Positions 45,912 through 57,373 of a stretch of 64,000 nucleotides of DNA are shown here, piece by piece. The stretch is from Eurosta solidaginis (taxonomy: Eukaryota > Arthropoda > Insecta > Diptera > Tephritidae), in assembly GCF_040869045.1 (NCBI RefSeq), contig NC_090319.1, positions 357,881,739-357,945,738 of the forward strand, given 5' to 3'. The notes below the pieces were generated by a model that had not been told where the DNA came from, did no database searches, and saw nothing but the letters and a program-made list of their open reading frames with translations. The translations under genes and the position numbers were made by a program. The first letter of the stretch is position 1. The number at the start of each line of letters is the position of its first letter.

Positions 45912-46164
45912 TCGATAGCTTTTTGATAGCTTTTTGATAGCAAATCGATACCCTTTTGATAGCTAATTCATAAAGCATCGATAAGAGGCTGATAGTATAT
46001 TGCTGGCACTCCGATAAAATTTCGATATCAAATCGATACCTTTTTGATAACATGTAAATAATGTTTTGATAAATAATCGATACATTTTAACTTAACTACC
46101 TCCTCTACAGCCCACATTCACAACTTCGATAACAAATCGATAACCCGTTTATGCTTCGTCGATA
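45912..46164. promoter_or_regulatory. Cluster of CGATA / ATCGATA motifs
   Basis: Ten CGATA cores lie in about 250 bp: near 45913, 45946, 45979, 46013, 46023, 46034, 46078, 46127, 46138 and 46160. Most sit within ATCGATA. In flies, BEAF-32 binds clustered CGATA and DREF binds TATCGATA. The region is also repetitive (TTTTTGATAGC phrases), so it could equally be a decayed satellite. Function is a guess. Confidence 0.4.
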
Positions 46165-46300
46165 ATTTTACCTTTCCTTTCCTTTCTTTTTCCTTCCTTT
46201 ATTTTCATTTACTTTCCTTTTCTTTCCTTTCCTTTCCTTTCCTTTCCTTTCCTTTCCTTTCCTTTCCATTCGTTTCCATCCCTTTCCTTTCCATTCCTTT
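46165..46300. repeat. (CCTTT)n microsatellite
   Basis: A pyrimidine run of CCTTT units, purest at about 46215-46265. The lysine/glycine-rich minus-strand frame across it is a product of the repeat. Confidence 0.9.
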
Positions 46301-48040
46301 TCTTTGCTGTCTAATTGGACTAACATCAACCCTACTACGTACATATATTGTTGCCGCATTACACTACAAAGTAGTGATAACACCTACGCCTACATTTTCT
46401 ATTCCTCCATACAGCATACCAATCCCACACTATGACTTAACTTACGCCACACTAACATTCTGCGGATTTGTAAGCAAACAAACTGTCTCCTTTACTACGC
46501 ACAGTAGCTACTCATAAGTATAAACACAGCTATCAATACATTACTCAGATTTCATTATTTATTGATATTAGTCATTGATAAGCACAATAACAGCCCAACA
46601 GATGGGCGGATATGACCAACCACAGAGTCAAACCACATGTTACACAACAACAATGCATGAATTAGTAATCAAGCTAGCGAACTTGTTCGGAGGAAAACAA
46701 AAGCAAATGAATTTATCAAGAGGAATAATATATTTAGCACGCACACTAACACATATACAGCGCTTCGTGTGCCATCATTCGGGCATGTGTGAATGTTTAT
46801 GTGGTAAGCTTTTAGGCGCACGCACACGCATTTGTCGCCACAGGAAAATCTTAATCAAGGCCAACAATAATACATGCATAACAGTAGATAACACAAGATG
46901 AGATAAAATAGGCAATGGAAACGTAGGAAATTAGTAGAAGCTAAAATGTATAACAAAGGAATAGCAAGTGATAGCAGGCGATACCATCGCGACGCATTGA
47001 AACCTTCTTACTCTGGAGAAGGGACGAAATGAAGATTATCAATGAAAAGCGCGTGATTCATGTTGCAAAAGACGATACATCTACATAACTTGTACAAATG
47101 CGCCTGCAGCGCAACACACACAACTGGGTCAAGGAAGGAAGAGGGCTGGTGACGGCGAATGAAAAATGGAAAAATGCACACACAATTTGCAGATATGCAC
47201 TTACCCTAATGGGATAGAAATGCATGTGCGCGATTAGGCTATGTTCATTTTTTTGATAAATTGTTCAATTTCAAACAACAATTCAAGGGCGCTCGTCTAA
47301 ACTTGCTTTTTCTTAGTTGGACTTAAGCGGGCCATACTTATCAACTGAAGATTATATTCAAAACGTATGTTGGGATTGATGATACAAGAACATAACTCTT
47401 TATTTCAGCTGACATTAAGAAGTCTTCAGCGAAATCTGGCTTGAACAAAATGGTGCAGGAAAGAGAAGCAAAGTTGGATTTTGACGTGGACCATCTAGAT
47501 GTTTTCAAATTGAATGCGTGAATACTAGATACATGACATGCCGTCTGGATTTAGATTAGATAATAAAAGCCTCACATAGACTGATTGTTCTATAACGGAA
47601 CGGAAAAACTCCAAATTAGGTACCAAGACTTATTTTGTAGAATAACACCGTCCTCTTAGAAAATACTAGAAGTTTTCTCGGACCTAACCTTCTAGCAACC
47701 TCGCGATCTGACAACTCTGTCGCCTCCATTGCTCGGGGCCTTAGTCTCGCGAGTGCATGGCAAGAACACGGAACGTGCGCAACTGTTTGCAGCGCCTTTG
47801 ATAAGAAGTTGTTATACTTTTGGCACTTCTGTATGGTGGAACCACTTTAGATTGCCCCAGTTTGCCCACTACATATATCTGTACCAGTGCGTTGGCCTAG
47901 GCTTTCTAAGGGCATTTCCCTTCTCTAAAGAAGGTTTTGGAGAGTGTTATCGATGTTGATAAAGCTTGCCTGATATAGGTCCTGATCGTTCAGGTAACAG
48001 ACACAAGTAAGGTAAAAGCCCGACGATTTAGTAGGACCAC
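46301..48040. other. Unassigned intronic stretch
   Basis: No gene recognised. Bases 47640-48000 are GC-richer and may be retroelement sequence, but I could not place it. Confidence 0.35.
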
Positions 48041-48240
48041 ATTGAACCTTTTAGACCATTCCGACCCCATACCCCAGTTCTATGAGGAGCTTGAGGTCGC
48101 CAGAAGCTTCAATGCTAAAGAAAGAGGTTTCGCTATAAATATTGGAAAAGCTATAAAATTTCGCTGCAGCCCCTTGAGAGGGTTGCGCTATAAGACCTTT
48201 TACTCGCCTCTGTCGTTAATATCGCCCCCCCCCCCCCCAC
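48041..48240 (+). repeat. Dispersed repeat, copy 1 (shared with 53725-53940)
   Basis: It shares with 53725-53940 the ordered phrases ACATTGAACC, AGCTATAAA, and CCTTGAGAGGGTTGCGCTAT (there CCTTTGAAAGGATTGCGCTA). A run of 14 C ends it at about 48225-48238. The parent element is unknown. Confidence 0.5.
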
Positions 48241-48689
48241 CCTTCTATACGCTGTAATGCGTATTCGCATACGCGCTTGTGAAAGGCCATACTCTGCAAC
48301 CTTCTTGATCCACCAGTCTTTTGAACTCTTCTGGTGGTGCCTCCACGTTATGGGCCATGTAAGATAAGGGAAGGTTCTTTGGTGTAACAATCATACAAAC
48401 TACTGCTCATAATGTGAAAAATTTAAGATCCGAAGTGCGTTTATGGATGCAGATAAGGATGAAGGTGGCCACCCCTTCAAACACACACCTTTAAATGGAG
48501 CCAGAACCAACAAATGCTCGTGAAAAAATCGACAAAATCACTATATATAAAGTTATGATAAAAATGCAAAGGGGAGGTATTTTAGTCCACGGAAAGTATT
48601 TTAGTTAGGAAGGTATTTAGGTTTCGGGCTTTTTCTATTTCTAACACAACTGACACTGTATGCATCTCATTGTTTTCGTCATTATCTAC

Positions 48690-49200
48690 GTTTAGACAGT
48701 AAGTTGTCGTGGAAGGTCAACGTGGGGGAGAGCGCGAAAAAGCCCTCGACGAGCTCTGCACACTCTACCTTAGACCTAGTGGCGAAGAACATAGCGTTAC
48801 AACTGCAACAAGACTCAATACTTCGGGACAGCTTAAGCGCAGACCATACGGCCATAGAAAAAGTAGACGGGATTTAAACAAGGCGAGAGCTTTACCTGAT
48901 CGACCAAGCAGCAAAGGCGTGAAACCAAGCGCTGATTTCTGACAGCACATCGCACTCTGGTGTTGGATGCCGATGGCAGGAGAAAACGATCGAGCAAGTA
49001 CTGAGATTGATCGTATCCTGCATAGCTATCAGTCCTAGAAGCAGGATTTGGCATAGGACCTAGAAAACTTATGGTATTTGCTAAGAAGACGGAGTTATGT
49101 TATGATATGAGTCATGAGTCATTGTTCAGTTTGTTTGTTGAGAAAAATTTTGGCAATACAATGGAGTAATTCATTCCTTGTGAGGTCATCACAGACAAGG
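48690..49200 (+). pseudogene. RNase H-bearing non-LTR relic (copy 2, internally deleted)
   Basis: The plus frame starts SKLSWKVNVGESAKKALDEL-like from about 48700, continues with a block also found at 51340 (TATRLNTSGQLKRRPYG), then jumps to the 3' end (KLMVFAKKT-like text at about 49065). The tail keeps the GAGGTCATCACAGACAAGGC segment. Most of the RNase H domain is gone. Confidence 0.65.
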
Positions 49201-49218
49201 CAGTTTTATACAACCTTT

Positions 49219-49589
49219 CAAAAAAAAAAAAAAAGCATGTAAGACGCGATAACTTCCGAAGAGATCTCTTCCGCCGAGCTTCTCTTCCAAATTGCGTCGT
49301 GCTCCTCTTGATTTTTCCTAAAAATTGGCGGGACGGGAGCTATTTGTTTTATGCCGACTCTGAACGGCATCTGCAAAGCAGAGGGGTTTTCACTGAGAGC
49401 CTTTCATGGCAGAAATACGCTCGGAGTGATTGCCAAACACTGCCAAGGGGCGACCCCGGTTAGAAAAATGTTCTTCTAATTGAAAAACCTTGTTTCTAAA
49501 ATTCTGTTGTTGCTTCACCCGGGGCGTGAACCCAGGATCTTCGGTGTGGATGGCTGAGCACGCTACCATCACACCACGGCGGACGCAAT
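49219..49589 (-). mobile_element. tRNA-derived SINE, copy 2
   Basis: Minus-strand copy with the same parts as 41417: B-box region near 49530, A-box region near 49570, the GGAGTCGGCATAAAACA body inverted near 49345-49370, and a poly-A/T tail at 49220-49234. The short direct repeat AACCTTT stands at 49212-49218 and 49590-49596. Confidence 0.85.
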
Positions 49590-49596
49590 AACCTTT

Positions 49597-51319
49597 ACTT
49601 TAAAAAATGTCAGCATGCATATTTATGTTATAGGCCCGATTCGCTCTTTGTGTATGGTGAGGTAATTTTGAGCAAAAAAAAAAAAACATAGACAAGAAAC
49701 TAGTTCCTTAGCTGAATAAACCAAGAGCAGGTGACTTACGACTCACGCTATTATACTTCTTTCCGCTACAGCACTGAATTTGCATACGTATTAGCAATGC
49801 TGTGCCTTGTTTCAAAAAATTTTAAAATCTATATCTTTAATATATTAAAAATTGGTGCGCTGGTTTTTATTTTAAGTAGATTTTCTTTTCAAGATAATAA
49901 GAATTTTATTTAAAGAAAGTTGCATCGCATTTCGTTCAGCAATGTCCGAGAGTACCTATTTCCAAAATTGAAGACTTTGATTTATAACATTTTATAGATG
50001 TATGTATATAGATAAGACCGTTGGTTTTGAGCTATCCGAGTATTTTCGAAGATATCTACATAATTCATTGAACACGGGTACACAACTTAGTCTATGGCAT
50101 ATGCAGATCAAGGTAGATGAGATTAATAATAGTTTGGCTTCCCTGATTCTTTCAATTAAAAAAACGTTTAAAGCAGCGTTTGTCGGGTTTTATGGTTCTC
50201 AGCCGAAACAGTGTAACCGCTTAAGCATTAATTAAGAAGAATAAGCTTAAATTTTCGCAATATCTCAATGTTTGATGTCGGACAAAATAGGGGTGTTTCA
50301 ACTGCTTTTTATATTTGAATCTTTTTGCAATGCACTTTTATTCGTAAGTTTTTTTGCAAACTCAATGTCATAATGCGTAGCTAAAGTATTTATACCTAAA
50401 AAGGTACCGAAACACCTTTTTCCAGACACAGACATAATTTTATCAAAAGCATGCATTATTATATAAATACACCTTCATACAAAATCACGCTTCACAGGGA
50501 CCGCACAGTTTCTGACGTAGTAAAAATTCATCACACAAGAGTATTGTGTGTCAACAGCCGTCTGCGATGTTCAGCGCCTGAATATATGCAACGAGCACAC
50601 TACTGCAGTTTATATGTATCAATCATACACACATATGCATGTACATAGCTGTTTCCTCATAAGCGTACCTTTGTGCATGCTTGTGAGGGAAATGTTCACA
50701 CGTGAATGTGTAAATGTTTGCGTGAGACCATATACATATTTGTGCATTTCCCTATTCATTTCCTGCCATTTCTCAGATTTGCCGCTGCCAGCATGCGTCG
50801 AGTATAAACAAAAACAAAAAAAAAAAAGCTTCCAAAATGGGCATACAACGATTAATTATGTCGGCTTACATGTATTCTGTGAATGTACATGTGTATATAC
50901 ATGTGTGTGTATGTTCTCGCTTTGCAAGTCCGGTATCTGCAAACATACGTAATTAAGCCGTTCCTTTTATTGCATTTTAATTGCTTGTACTGGTAGATCC
51001 GGCGACTTTAGCGAGGCGTTGGTTTATATTTAAAAGTTAAAATTATAGATTGGAGCATTTGTACAGCTCTCATTTAACCAAGTGTTTGTATATTTTGGAA
51101 GAGTGGCTGGGGACAGTGCACTTGATATCAAATGCAATCAAAATTCATTATCAAAGTCTGCTCCACGTTATTGTTATTCCGATAGTTTTCCATACCTGTA
51201 CTAATTTGCAACGATCGAATAAAGTTATCGATACCAAAAGGTATCGAGGGGTATTAGTAAGGTCATTTAAACTTAATAATATTATAAAAGTTACCACGAC
51301 AGCATGATTGCTTGCCATT
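49597..51319. other. Unassigned intronic stretch
   Basis: AT-rich, with TG/TATG-rich low complexity at about 50600-50950. No gene is seen. Confidence 0.35.
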
Positions 51320-53045
51320 CCACACATCCCGCCTGCAGACCTAACCGCCAAAAACATAGCGTTAGCAACGGCAGCAAGGCTTAAGGCCTCTGGGCAGCTT
51401 CAGTGCAGGTCTTATGGTCACAGCAGTATAGCGCCATCTAATATCGGGCAAACGGAATATATGGCCCCGTGCCTGAGCTTCGAAAGAGATATTGGGGCTA
51501 CACTTGAGCCGGAGGGTTGGTGCCGGGGTGCTGATATGGCAGAACGTGGTAAAGACGTGTATACGGATGGTTTCAAATTAATAAGGAATAAGTAGTAGTG
51601 GCGGCCATCGTGGTGTGATGGTAGCGTGCTCCGCCTATCACACCGTATGCCCTGGGTTCAACTCCCGGGAAAAGCAACATCAAAATTTTAGAAATAATGT
51701 TTTTCAATTAGAAGAAAATTTTTCTAAGCGGGGTCGCCCCTCGGCAGAAAAGCTCTCAGTGAAAACTCATCTGCCTTTCAGATGCCGTTCGGAGTCGGCA
51801 TAAAACATGTAGGTCCCGTCCGGCCAATTTGTAGGGAAAATCAAGAGGAGCACGACGCAAATTGGAAGAGAAGCTCGGCCTTAGATCTCTTCGGAGGTTA
51901 TCGCGCCTTACATTTATTTATTTTTAAGTAGTACCTTCAGGCTGCCAGATTGCTGCATCGTTTTTCAAGCGGAAGTTATAGCAGTGAAGAAAGCAGCAGA
52001 AATTCTGGAGGAAGCGTGCTTAAGCTGCAGTCTCTCCAATGTATATATTGATAGTCAGGCTGCAATTAAGGCAACAATCTGACACAGTACTTCATCAAGA
52101 AGTGTTCTGGAATGTAAGAAAGGTAGGTAGGTGAAATGGCTGCGACCCTGGTCGCACAAGTAGCTATTTAAAGCCGTTTTGATGCCATGTAACTCGTCTA
52201 GAAACCTACGGAATGTTATGGTCAATGTGTTACAACCAGCCAAAGTTGTTGACAAAATTAAGAATATTCGGGATTGCTATCACAGATAACCCTCTGAGGT
52301 CTTCTAGAAACGGGGTTCCAAGGAACCTGAGCCGGGCTCTAACTAGAGCCCGGCATTTACACACATTCTGGAATGTAAAGAAGCATTGGAAAAACTTCGC
52401 CCAGACCGGACCATACATCTTTACTGGGTTCCTGGTCATAAAGGGATAGAAGGTAACGAAAAGGCCGATGAGTTGGCAAAGGAGGGTGCAACGCTCGCTG
52501 AGTCGGCGGTAGACATCCCAATCCGTTTGGGAAAAATCAAAAGGAGACAGGAGTTGCATATGATCCATCAAGCAGGAAAGGCGTGGAAAAAAGCGCGTGG
52601 CTGCAAAAGTTTATAAGATCATGTGCAAAGCCCACGGTATTAGACTCACAAAGTGACGCATATCTCTGAAAGGAGAAGACTTAAGGCTCACGATGGGCAT
52701 ACTGACTGGACACTGCCTTCCGGCGTCACATGCTTATAAGTTAGGCCTCGTCAGTAACAGCAAGTGTAGGAAGTTTGAGCTGCAGGAAGAAACGGTTGAG
52801 CACGTTCTGTGTTCATGTCCTGCGCTCGCTAGGTCAAAGATCCAGCTATTAGGGGCGGAAGAGTTGCCACATTTCGATCAATTAGGCTGGGTCCTAGAAA
52901 AGTGCTAGTATTTGCCAAGAGGACGGAGTTATTATATAACAGATGTCCCTGCACCTGATTGGGGTTCTTCCGTTTGGTTATCAAACTAATTCTGGTAACA
53001 CTATGGACACATTCAGTCTTTGATGATTGCCTTGCTTACATATTA
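51320..53045 (+). pseudogene. RNase H-bearing non-LTR relic (copy 3, interrupted by a SINE)
   Basis: The order of parts fits the family. First comes the end of the reverse transcriptase (NIALATAARLKASGQLQCRS). Next is YTDGFK, the RNase H start with SK changed, at about 51560. After the SINE come FRLPDCCIVFQAEV and YIDSQAAIKA. A rearranged 150-bp segment follows, then HLYWVPGHKGIEGNEKADEL (about 52405) and RLGKIKRRQELHMIHQAGKAW. The last part is TGHCLPASHAYKLGL with a knuckle-like C-x2-C...EHVLCSC block at 52760-52830. This is the best preserved copy. It is not functional. Confidence 0.8.
51598..51925 (+). mobile_element. tRNA-derived SINE, copy 3 (inside the RNase H element)
   Basis: An 8-bp direct repeat AAGTAGTA flanks it (51590-51597 and 51926-51933). 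The B box at 51655-51665 reads GGTTCAACTCC, an exact match to the pol III consensus GGTTCRANNCC. The A-box region is TGGTGTGATGG at 51611-51621. A piece of the body around the GTTTGGCAAGC segment is missing. Confidence 0.92.
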
Positions 53046-53594
53046 TACATTGGATTATGGTGAACGTATTTATTATTTTCAGAAACTATGCAGGTAAGCT
53101 CTACGCAAAATTTGTTCCCAACAAAGAGCATATACGTATAGACGATCCGCGAGGAAAGGAGCCCATGTCTAATGCCATTGGTTTCACACGGCGAGCGTGG
53201 TATAGTGGGTCGCTTCCAAAGACTTTCGGTTCTATGTACTGGCTGTCGTTTTAGTGTAACCCAATTTACTGCTACAGCAACAATAACAACAGTGGGTCGT
53301 GTGCGCTAGCTTTCGCATGGCACAAGTACTGCCGAATTTGATAGCTCATAATTCAAAATGAAATCGATCTTCGGTGTTGACCTATTTCTAGAACGAACTC
53401 CCTTTTGTATAAAATTGTAAAAGAAACGAAATTGATATTTTTTTTTCAGTATTTTCTCAAGCATAGAATTCGAAAAAGTGTTCATCTTATCCGCATTTTC
53501 CAAAGTCTGAATATGTTTTTTCACTTTGTTGTTGATTTTTCCCACACCGTTCATGGCATACGTTTTTTGCTTACCAATTTTCGAACCATGTACT

Positions 53595-53720
53595 TTTTTA
53601 CTTTCTTTTCGCGTAACCATTTAAACGGTTGTGGCCGTCCAACAAGGCGCGCCAGTCGCTTCTTTGTTGAGAAATTGTCCATGCTTCTGCATAATATAGC
53701 AATCCTTATCGTACACAATC
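53595..53720 (-). pseudogene. (TAAG)n-tailed non-LTR element, rearranged C-terminal fragment
   Basis: The minus-strand translation joins AEAWTIS to RSDWRALLDGHNRLNG. Both are found in the element at 62317-62858, but about 350 bp apart. This copy therefore has a clean internal deletion. Its tail drifts into GAAAAGAAAGTAAAAAAG. Confidence 0.65.
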
Positions 53721-53724
53721 ACAT

Positions 53725-53940
53725 TGAACCATCCAGGCCATCCCGCCATCCGCAACCTAGTGCCATGAGGGACTTGAATTCGTCACGGCTAAGTGAAGTT
53801 GACAATTGGGTTGGAGAAGCTATAAATTGCGCTGGCAACCCTTTGAAAGGATTGCGCTACACAACCACTTGAATAATTTGGGTACTTAGTCGCCTTTCAC
53901 GACAGGCACCTATACCTCCCGCGGGTATATTCTAAGCCCC
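53725..53940 (+). repeat. Dispersed repeat, copy 2 (shared with 48041-48240)
   Basis: Carries the CCATCCCGCCATCCGC, GAAGTTGACAATTGGGTTGG and CCCGCGGGTATATTCTAAGC phrases. It is GC-rich compared with its surroundings. I believe it is part of a retroelement, orientation unknown. Confidence 0.5.
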
Positions 53941-54190
53941 CTAACCTGCTGGCGTAATTGTCAAGGCACAAATGCGCTGACTCTTTGCTTGGTGACAGCA
54001 GATACTTCGTTTTGACCTCATTCACTTTCAAGCCCATCTTTTCAGCCGATGATATTAATGTCGTCAATATACGCCAGTAATTTCACGCTTTTAAGATATA
54101 TTGTTTCATAGGAATCGCACTATATGAGACCAACCTGTCTAAAACCTCGTTTAGCTTCGAACGGTTCGAAGAGGTCCCTCCCAATTCAGG
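53941..54190 (-). pseudogene. Non-LTR reverse transcriptase fragment
   Basis: The minus-strand text includes LEPFEAKRGF-like, then ILTTLISSAEKMGLKVNEVK and TKYLLSPSKESA. The EKMGL-VNE-KTKY-L block is diagnostic of the fingers/thumb boundary in non-LTR reverse transcriptases. The aspartate-pair motif is decayed. Confidence 0.65.
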
Positions 54191-54224
54191 TGCTGTTCCT
54201 TAATGTCATACTCCAGGATCTATC

Positions 54225-54640
54225 TCAGACTATCCAGAAAGGGAGCCCCAGTAGCCACTGAATTGCGCCACTTAGCGCCGAGCAGATGGAGATGAGCGAA
54301 CCACCTCTTTCAACATCCCAGTGTTTGTAGGCATCGGCTTGGCGGTGTATGTGCTCCTTTACCATCAGCTTGCATGTGGCAAAGTGCATACCTAAGCGTT
54401 CTTGGTCAGGAAGAATCTGACTGCTCAAACCCCGCTTGGCGAGTTTGTCTAAGATGCAGTTTCTCTCGATGCCCCTGTGCACCAGTAGCCACGTGAGCTG
54501 TACAGGTTTTGTTGGCCCATCTCTTGAAGAGATCGATGATGGTTTAGTGATAGTTCAGAGTTTAACGAGTAGGAGCCAAGAGTTTTGATAGCAGCCTGGC
54601 TGTAGCAGAAAATAAAGATTTCGACACCAATAACCCACTT
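54225..54640 (-). pseudogene. Non-LTR RNase H domain relic (R1-like)
   Basis: Two minus frames give SQAAIKTLGSYSLNSELSLN from about 54600, and further down VHRGIERNCILDKLAKRGLS (about 54480 leftward). These are the middle (DSQAA) and last (H-RGI-GN-xAD-LA) RNase H motifs. It runs on into QADAYKHWDVERG. The family looks closer to the 45310 relic than to the 29850 family. Confidence 0.7.
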
Positions 54641-54756
54641 ACACACGACTGGTTACAAACAGATGACCAGCACTGTATGCACAAGCTGCTGATTGCTATA
54701 TATGTATGTATGTAAGTATTGCGTTGGTATGCAAACGCACTTTGTCAATTTATTGT

Positions 54757-55088
54757 TCACCTACCACAACGAAGATCTTGGGTTCACGCCCCGGGCAAAG
54801 CAGCTCAAAAACTTTAAGAATACGGTTTTTCAATTAGAATAAAATTTATCTAAGCAGGGTCGCCCCTGGGCAGTGATTTGGCAAACACTCCGAGTGTATT
54901 TCTGCCTTGAAAAGCTTCTCACTGAAGAATCATTTGCCTTGCAGATGCCGTTCGGAGTCGGCATAAAACATGTGGGTCCCGTTCCAAAAAGTAAAAATTA
55001 AAAAAGGAGCACAACGCAAATTGGAGGAGAAGCTCTGCCTTCATCTCTTCGGAGGTTATCGCGCCTTGCAATTTTTTTTTTTATTTAT
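54757..55088 (+). mobile_element. tRNA-derived SINE, copy 4 (5' truncated)
   Basis: Starts inside the tRNA-like head, just before the B-box region (GGGTTCACGCCCC). The body and TTCGGAGGTTATCGCGCCT end are complete, with a T-rich tail. The tail abuts the end of family A copy 5, whose terminus appears to be lost or replaced. Confidence 0.85.
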
Positions 55089-55104
55089 GGGCGGAATCCA
55101 ATGA

Positions 55105-57373
55105 ACTCAGGATCAAACGGAGTATATTAATTTTGTTCGTATAACGGTAATCCGCCACGGCATAAACTAATCGAGATAGGTATAGACTTCTATGTATCAA
55201 AATGATCTGGGCGAAAGAAGAAATTCATTTAGCCATGTCCGTCCGTCCGTCCGTCTGTCCGTCTGTCCGTTAACACGATAACTTGAGTAAATTTTGAGGT
55301 ATCTTGATGAAATTTGATATGTAGGTTCCAGGGCACTCATCTCAGATCGCTACTTAAAATGAACGAAATCGAACTACAACTACGCCCACTCTTTCGATAT
55401 CGAAAATTTCGAAAAACTGAAAAAGTGCGATAATTCATTGCCAAAGACGGATAAAGCGATGAAACTTGATAGGTGGGTTGACCTTATGACGCAGAATAGA
55501 AAATTAGTAAAATTTTGGACAATAGGCGTGGCACCACCCACTTTTAAATGAAGGTAATTTAAAAGTTTTGCAAGCTGTAATTTGGCAGTCGTTGAAGACA
55601 TCATGATGAAATTTGGCAGGAACGTTACTCCTATTACTATATGTGTGCTAAATAAAAATTAGCTAAATCGGATGACGAACACACTTAAAAAAACTTTTTA
55701 AAAGTCAAATTGTAACAAAAAATTTAACATCTTTACAGTATATAAGAAATTATGTCAACATTCTACTTCAGTAATGAAAAAAACAAAAAAATTTAAGGCG
55801 TGATAACCTCCGAAGATATCTAAGGCCGAGCTTCTCTTCCAATTTGCGTCGTGCTCTTCTTGATTTTCCCTACAAATTGGCCGGACGGGACCTACATGTT
55901 TTATGCCGACTCCGAACGGCATCTGCAAGGCAGATTAGTTTTTAACTGAGAGCTTTTTATGGCAGAAATACACCCGGAGCGCTTGCCAAACACTGCCGAG
56001 GGGTGACCTCGCTTAGAAAAATTTTCTTCTAATTGAAAAATCTTATTTCTAAAATTTTGATGTTGCTTTGCCCGGGGTGTGAACCCAGGACATAGGGTGT
56101 GGTAGGCGGAGCACGCTACCATCACACCACGCTGACCGTCAAATGTAAGTAAAGATATGGTGCAACAAAATACAAAAATAAAAGAAAATTTCAAAATGGG
56201 CGTGGCTCCGCCCTTTTTCATTTAATTTGTCTAGAATCCTTTTGCGCCATAAGTCGAAAAAAATTTACCAATCCTTGTGAAATTTGGTAGGGCATAGATT
56301 CTACGATGATAACTGTTTTCTGTGAAAATAGGCGAAATCGGTTGAAGCCACGCCCGCTTTTTATACACAGTCGTGCGTCTGTCCTTCCGATCGGCCGTTA
56401 ACACGATAACTTGAGCAAAAATCGATATATCTTTACTAAACGTAGTTCACGTACTTATCTGAACTCACTTTATCTTGGTATAAAAAATGGCCTAAATCCC
56501 ACTATGACCACGCCCACTTTTTCCATATCGAAAATTATGGAAAATGAAAACAATTCCATAATTCTAATACCAAATATGAAAAAAGGGATGAAACATGGTA
56601 ACTGGATTGGTTTATTGGCGCAAAATATATATTTGGAAAAAACTTTGTAAAATGGGTGTGACATATTGAGTAGAAGAAAATGAAAAAGTTCTGCAGGGCG
56701 AAATCAAAAGTCCTTGGAATCCTGACAGGAATACTGTTCGTGGTATTACATATATAAATAAATTAGCGGTACACGCAGATAATGTTCTGGGTCACCCTGG
56801 TCCACATTTTCGTCGATATCTCGCAAACGCCTTCACATATACAACTAGGGGCCACTCCCTTTTAAAACACTCATTAATACTTTCAATTTGATACGCTTAT
56901 CGTACAAACGCATTCTAGAGCCACCCCTGGTCCACATTTATGGCGATATCTCGAAAAGGCGTCCACCTATAGAACTAAGGCCTACTCCCTTTTAAAATAG
57001 TCATTAACACCTTTCATTTGATACCCATATCGTACAAACACATTCTAGAGTCAGCCCTGGTCCACCTTTATGGCGATATCTCGAAAAGCCGTCGACCTTT
57101 AGAACTAAGGCCCACTCCCTTTTAAAATACTTATTACCACCTTTGATTTGATACCCATATCGTACAAACACATTCAGCCCTGGTCCACCTTTATGGCGAT
57201 ATCCCTAAATGACGTCCACCCATTTCCATTTTGATACCCATGTCATACAAACACATTCCAGGGTTACCCTCGTTTCATTTTCCTTCATGGTGATTTTCCC
57301 TTTTTTTGTCTCCCAAGCTCTCACCTGAGTATGTAATGTTCGGTTTCACCCGAACGTAGCCTTCCTTACTTGT
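55105..57373 (-). mobile_element. Family A element, copy 5 (with a nested SINE)
   Basis: Minus-strand copy ending CCCGAACGTAGCCTTCCTTA at 57373. The other end lacks the TATAAAAA terminus but resumes at AGTATATTAATTTTGTTCG. It belongs to the subfamily with the GCCGTTACG tail. The core array (56780-57290) has about four units. The SINE at 55779-56148 splits the phrase CAGTAATGATATGTTGCAAC seen whole in copy 4. Confidence 0.85.
55779..56148 (-). mobile_element. tRNA-derived SINE, copy 5 (inside family A copy 5)
   Basis: Minus-strand copy with full head (GTGTGGTAGGCGGAGCACG, inverted A- and B-box regions near 56080-56135) and tail near 55790. The flanking direct repeat is only approximate (GTAATGA against GTAAAGA). 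Confidence 0.85.

Noticed and set aside
46168..46383. Lysine- and glycine-rich minus-strand frame
   Set aside because: It is the (CCTTT)n microsatellite translated.
50548..50952. 134-codon frame rich in cysteine, histidine and tyrosine
   Set aside because: It arises from TG/TATG low-complexity sequence and has no domain pattern.
53405..53872. 155-codon plus-strand frame
   Set aside because: It crosses from AT-rich sequence through a minus-strand retroelement piece into a dispersed repeat. The minus-strand reading has recognisable motifs and this one does not.
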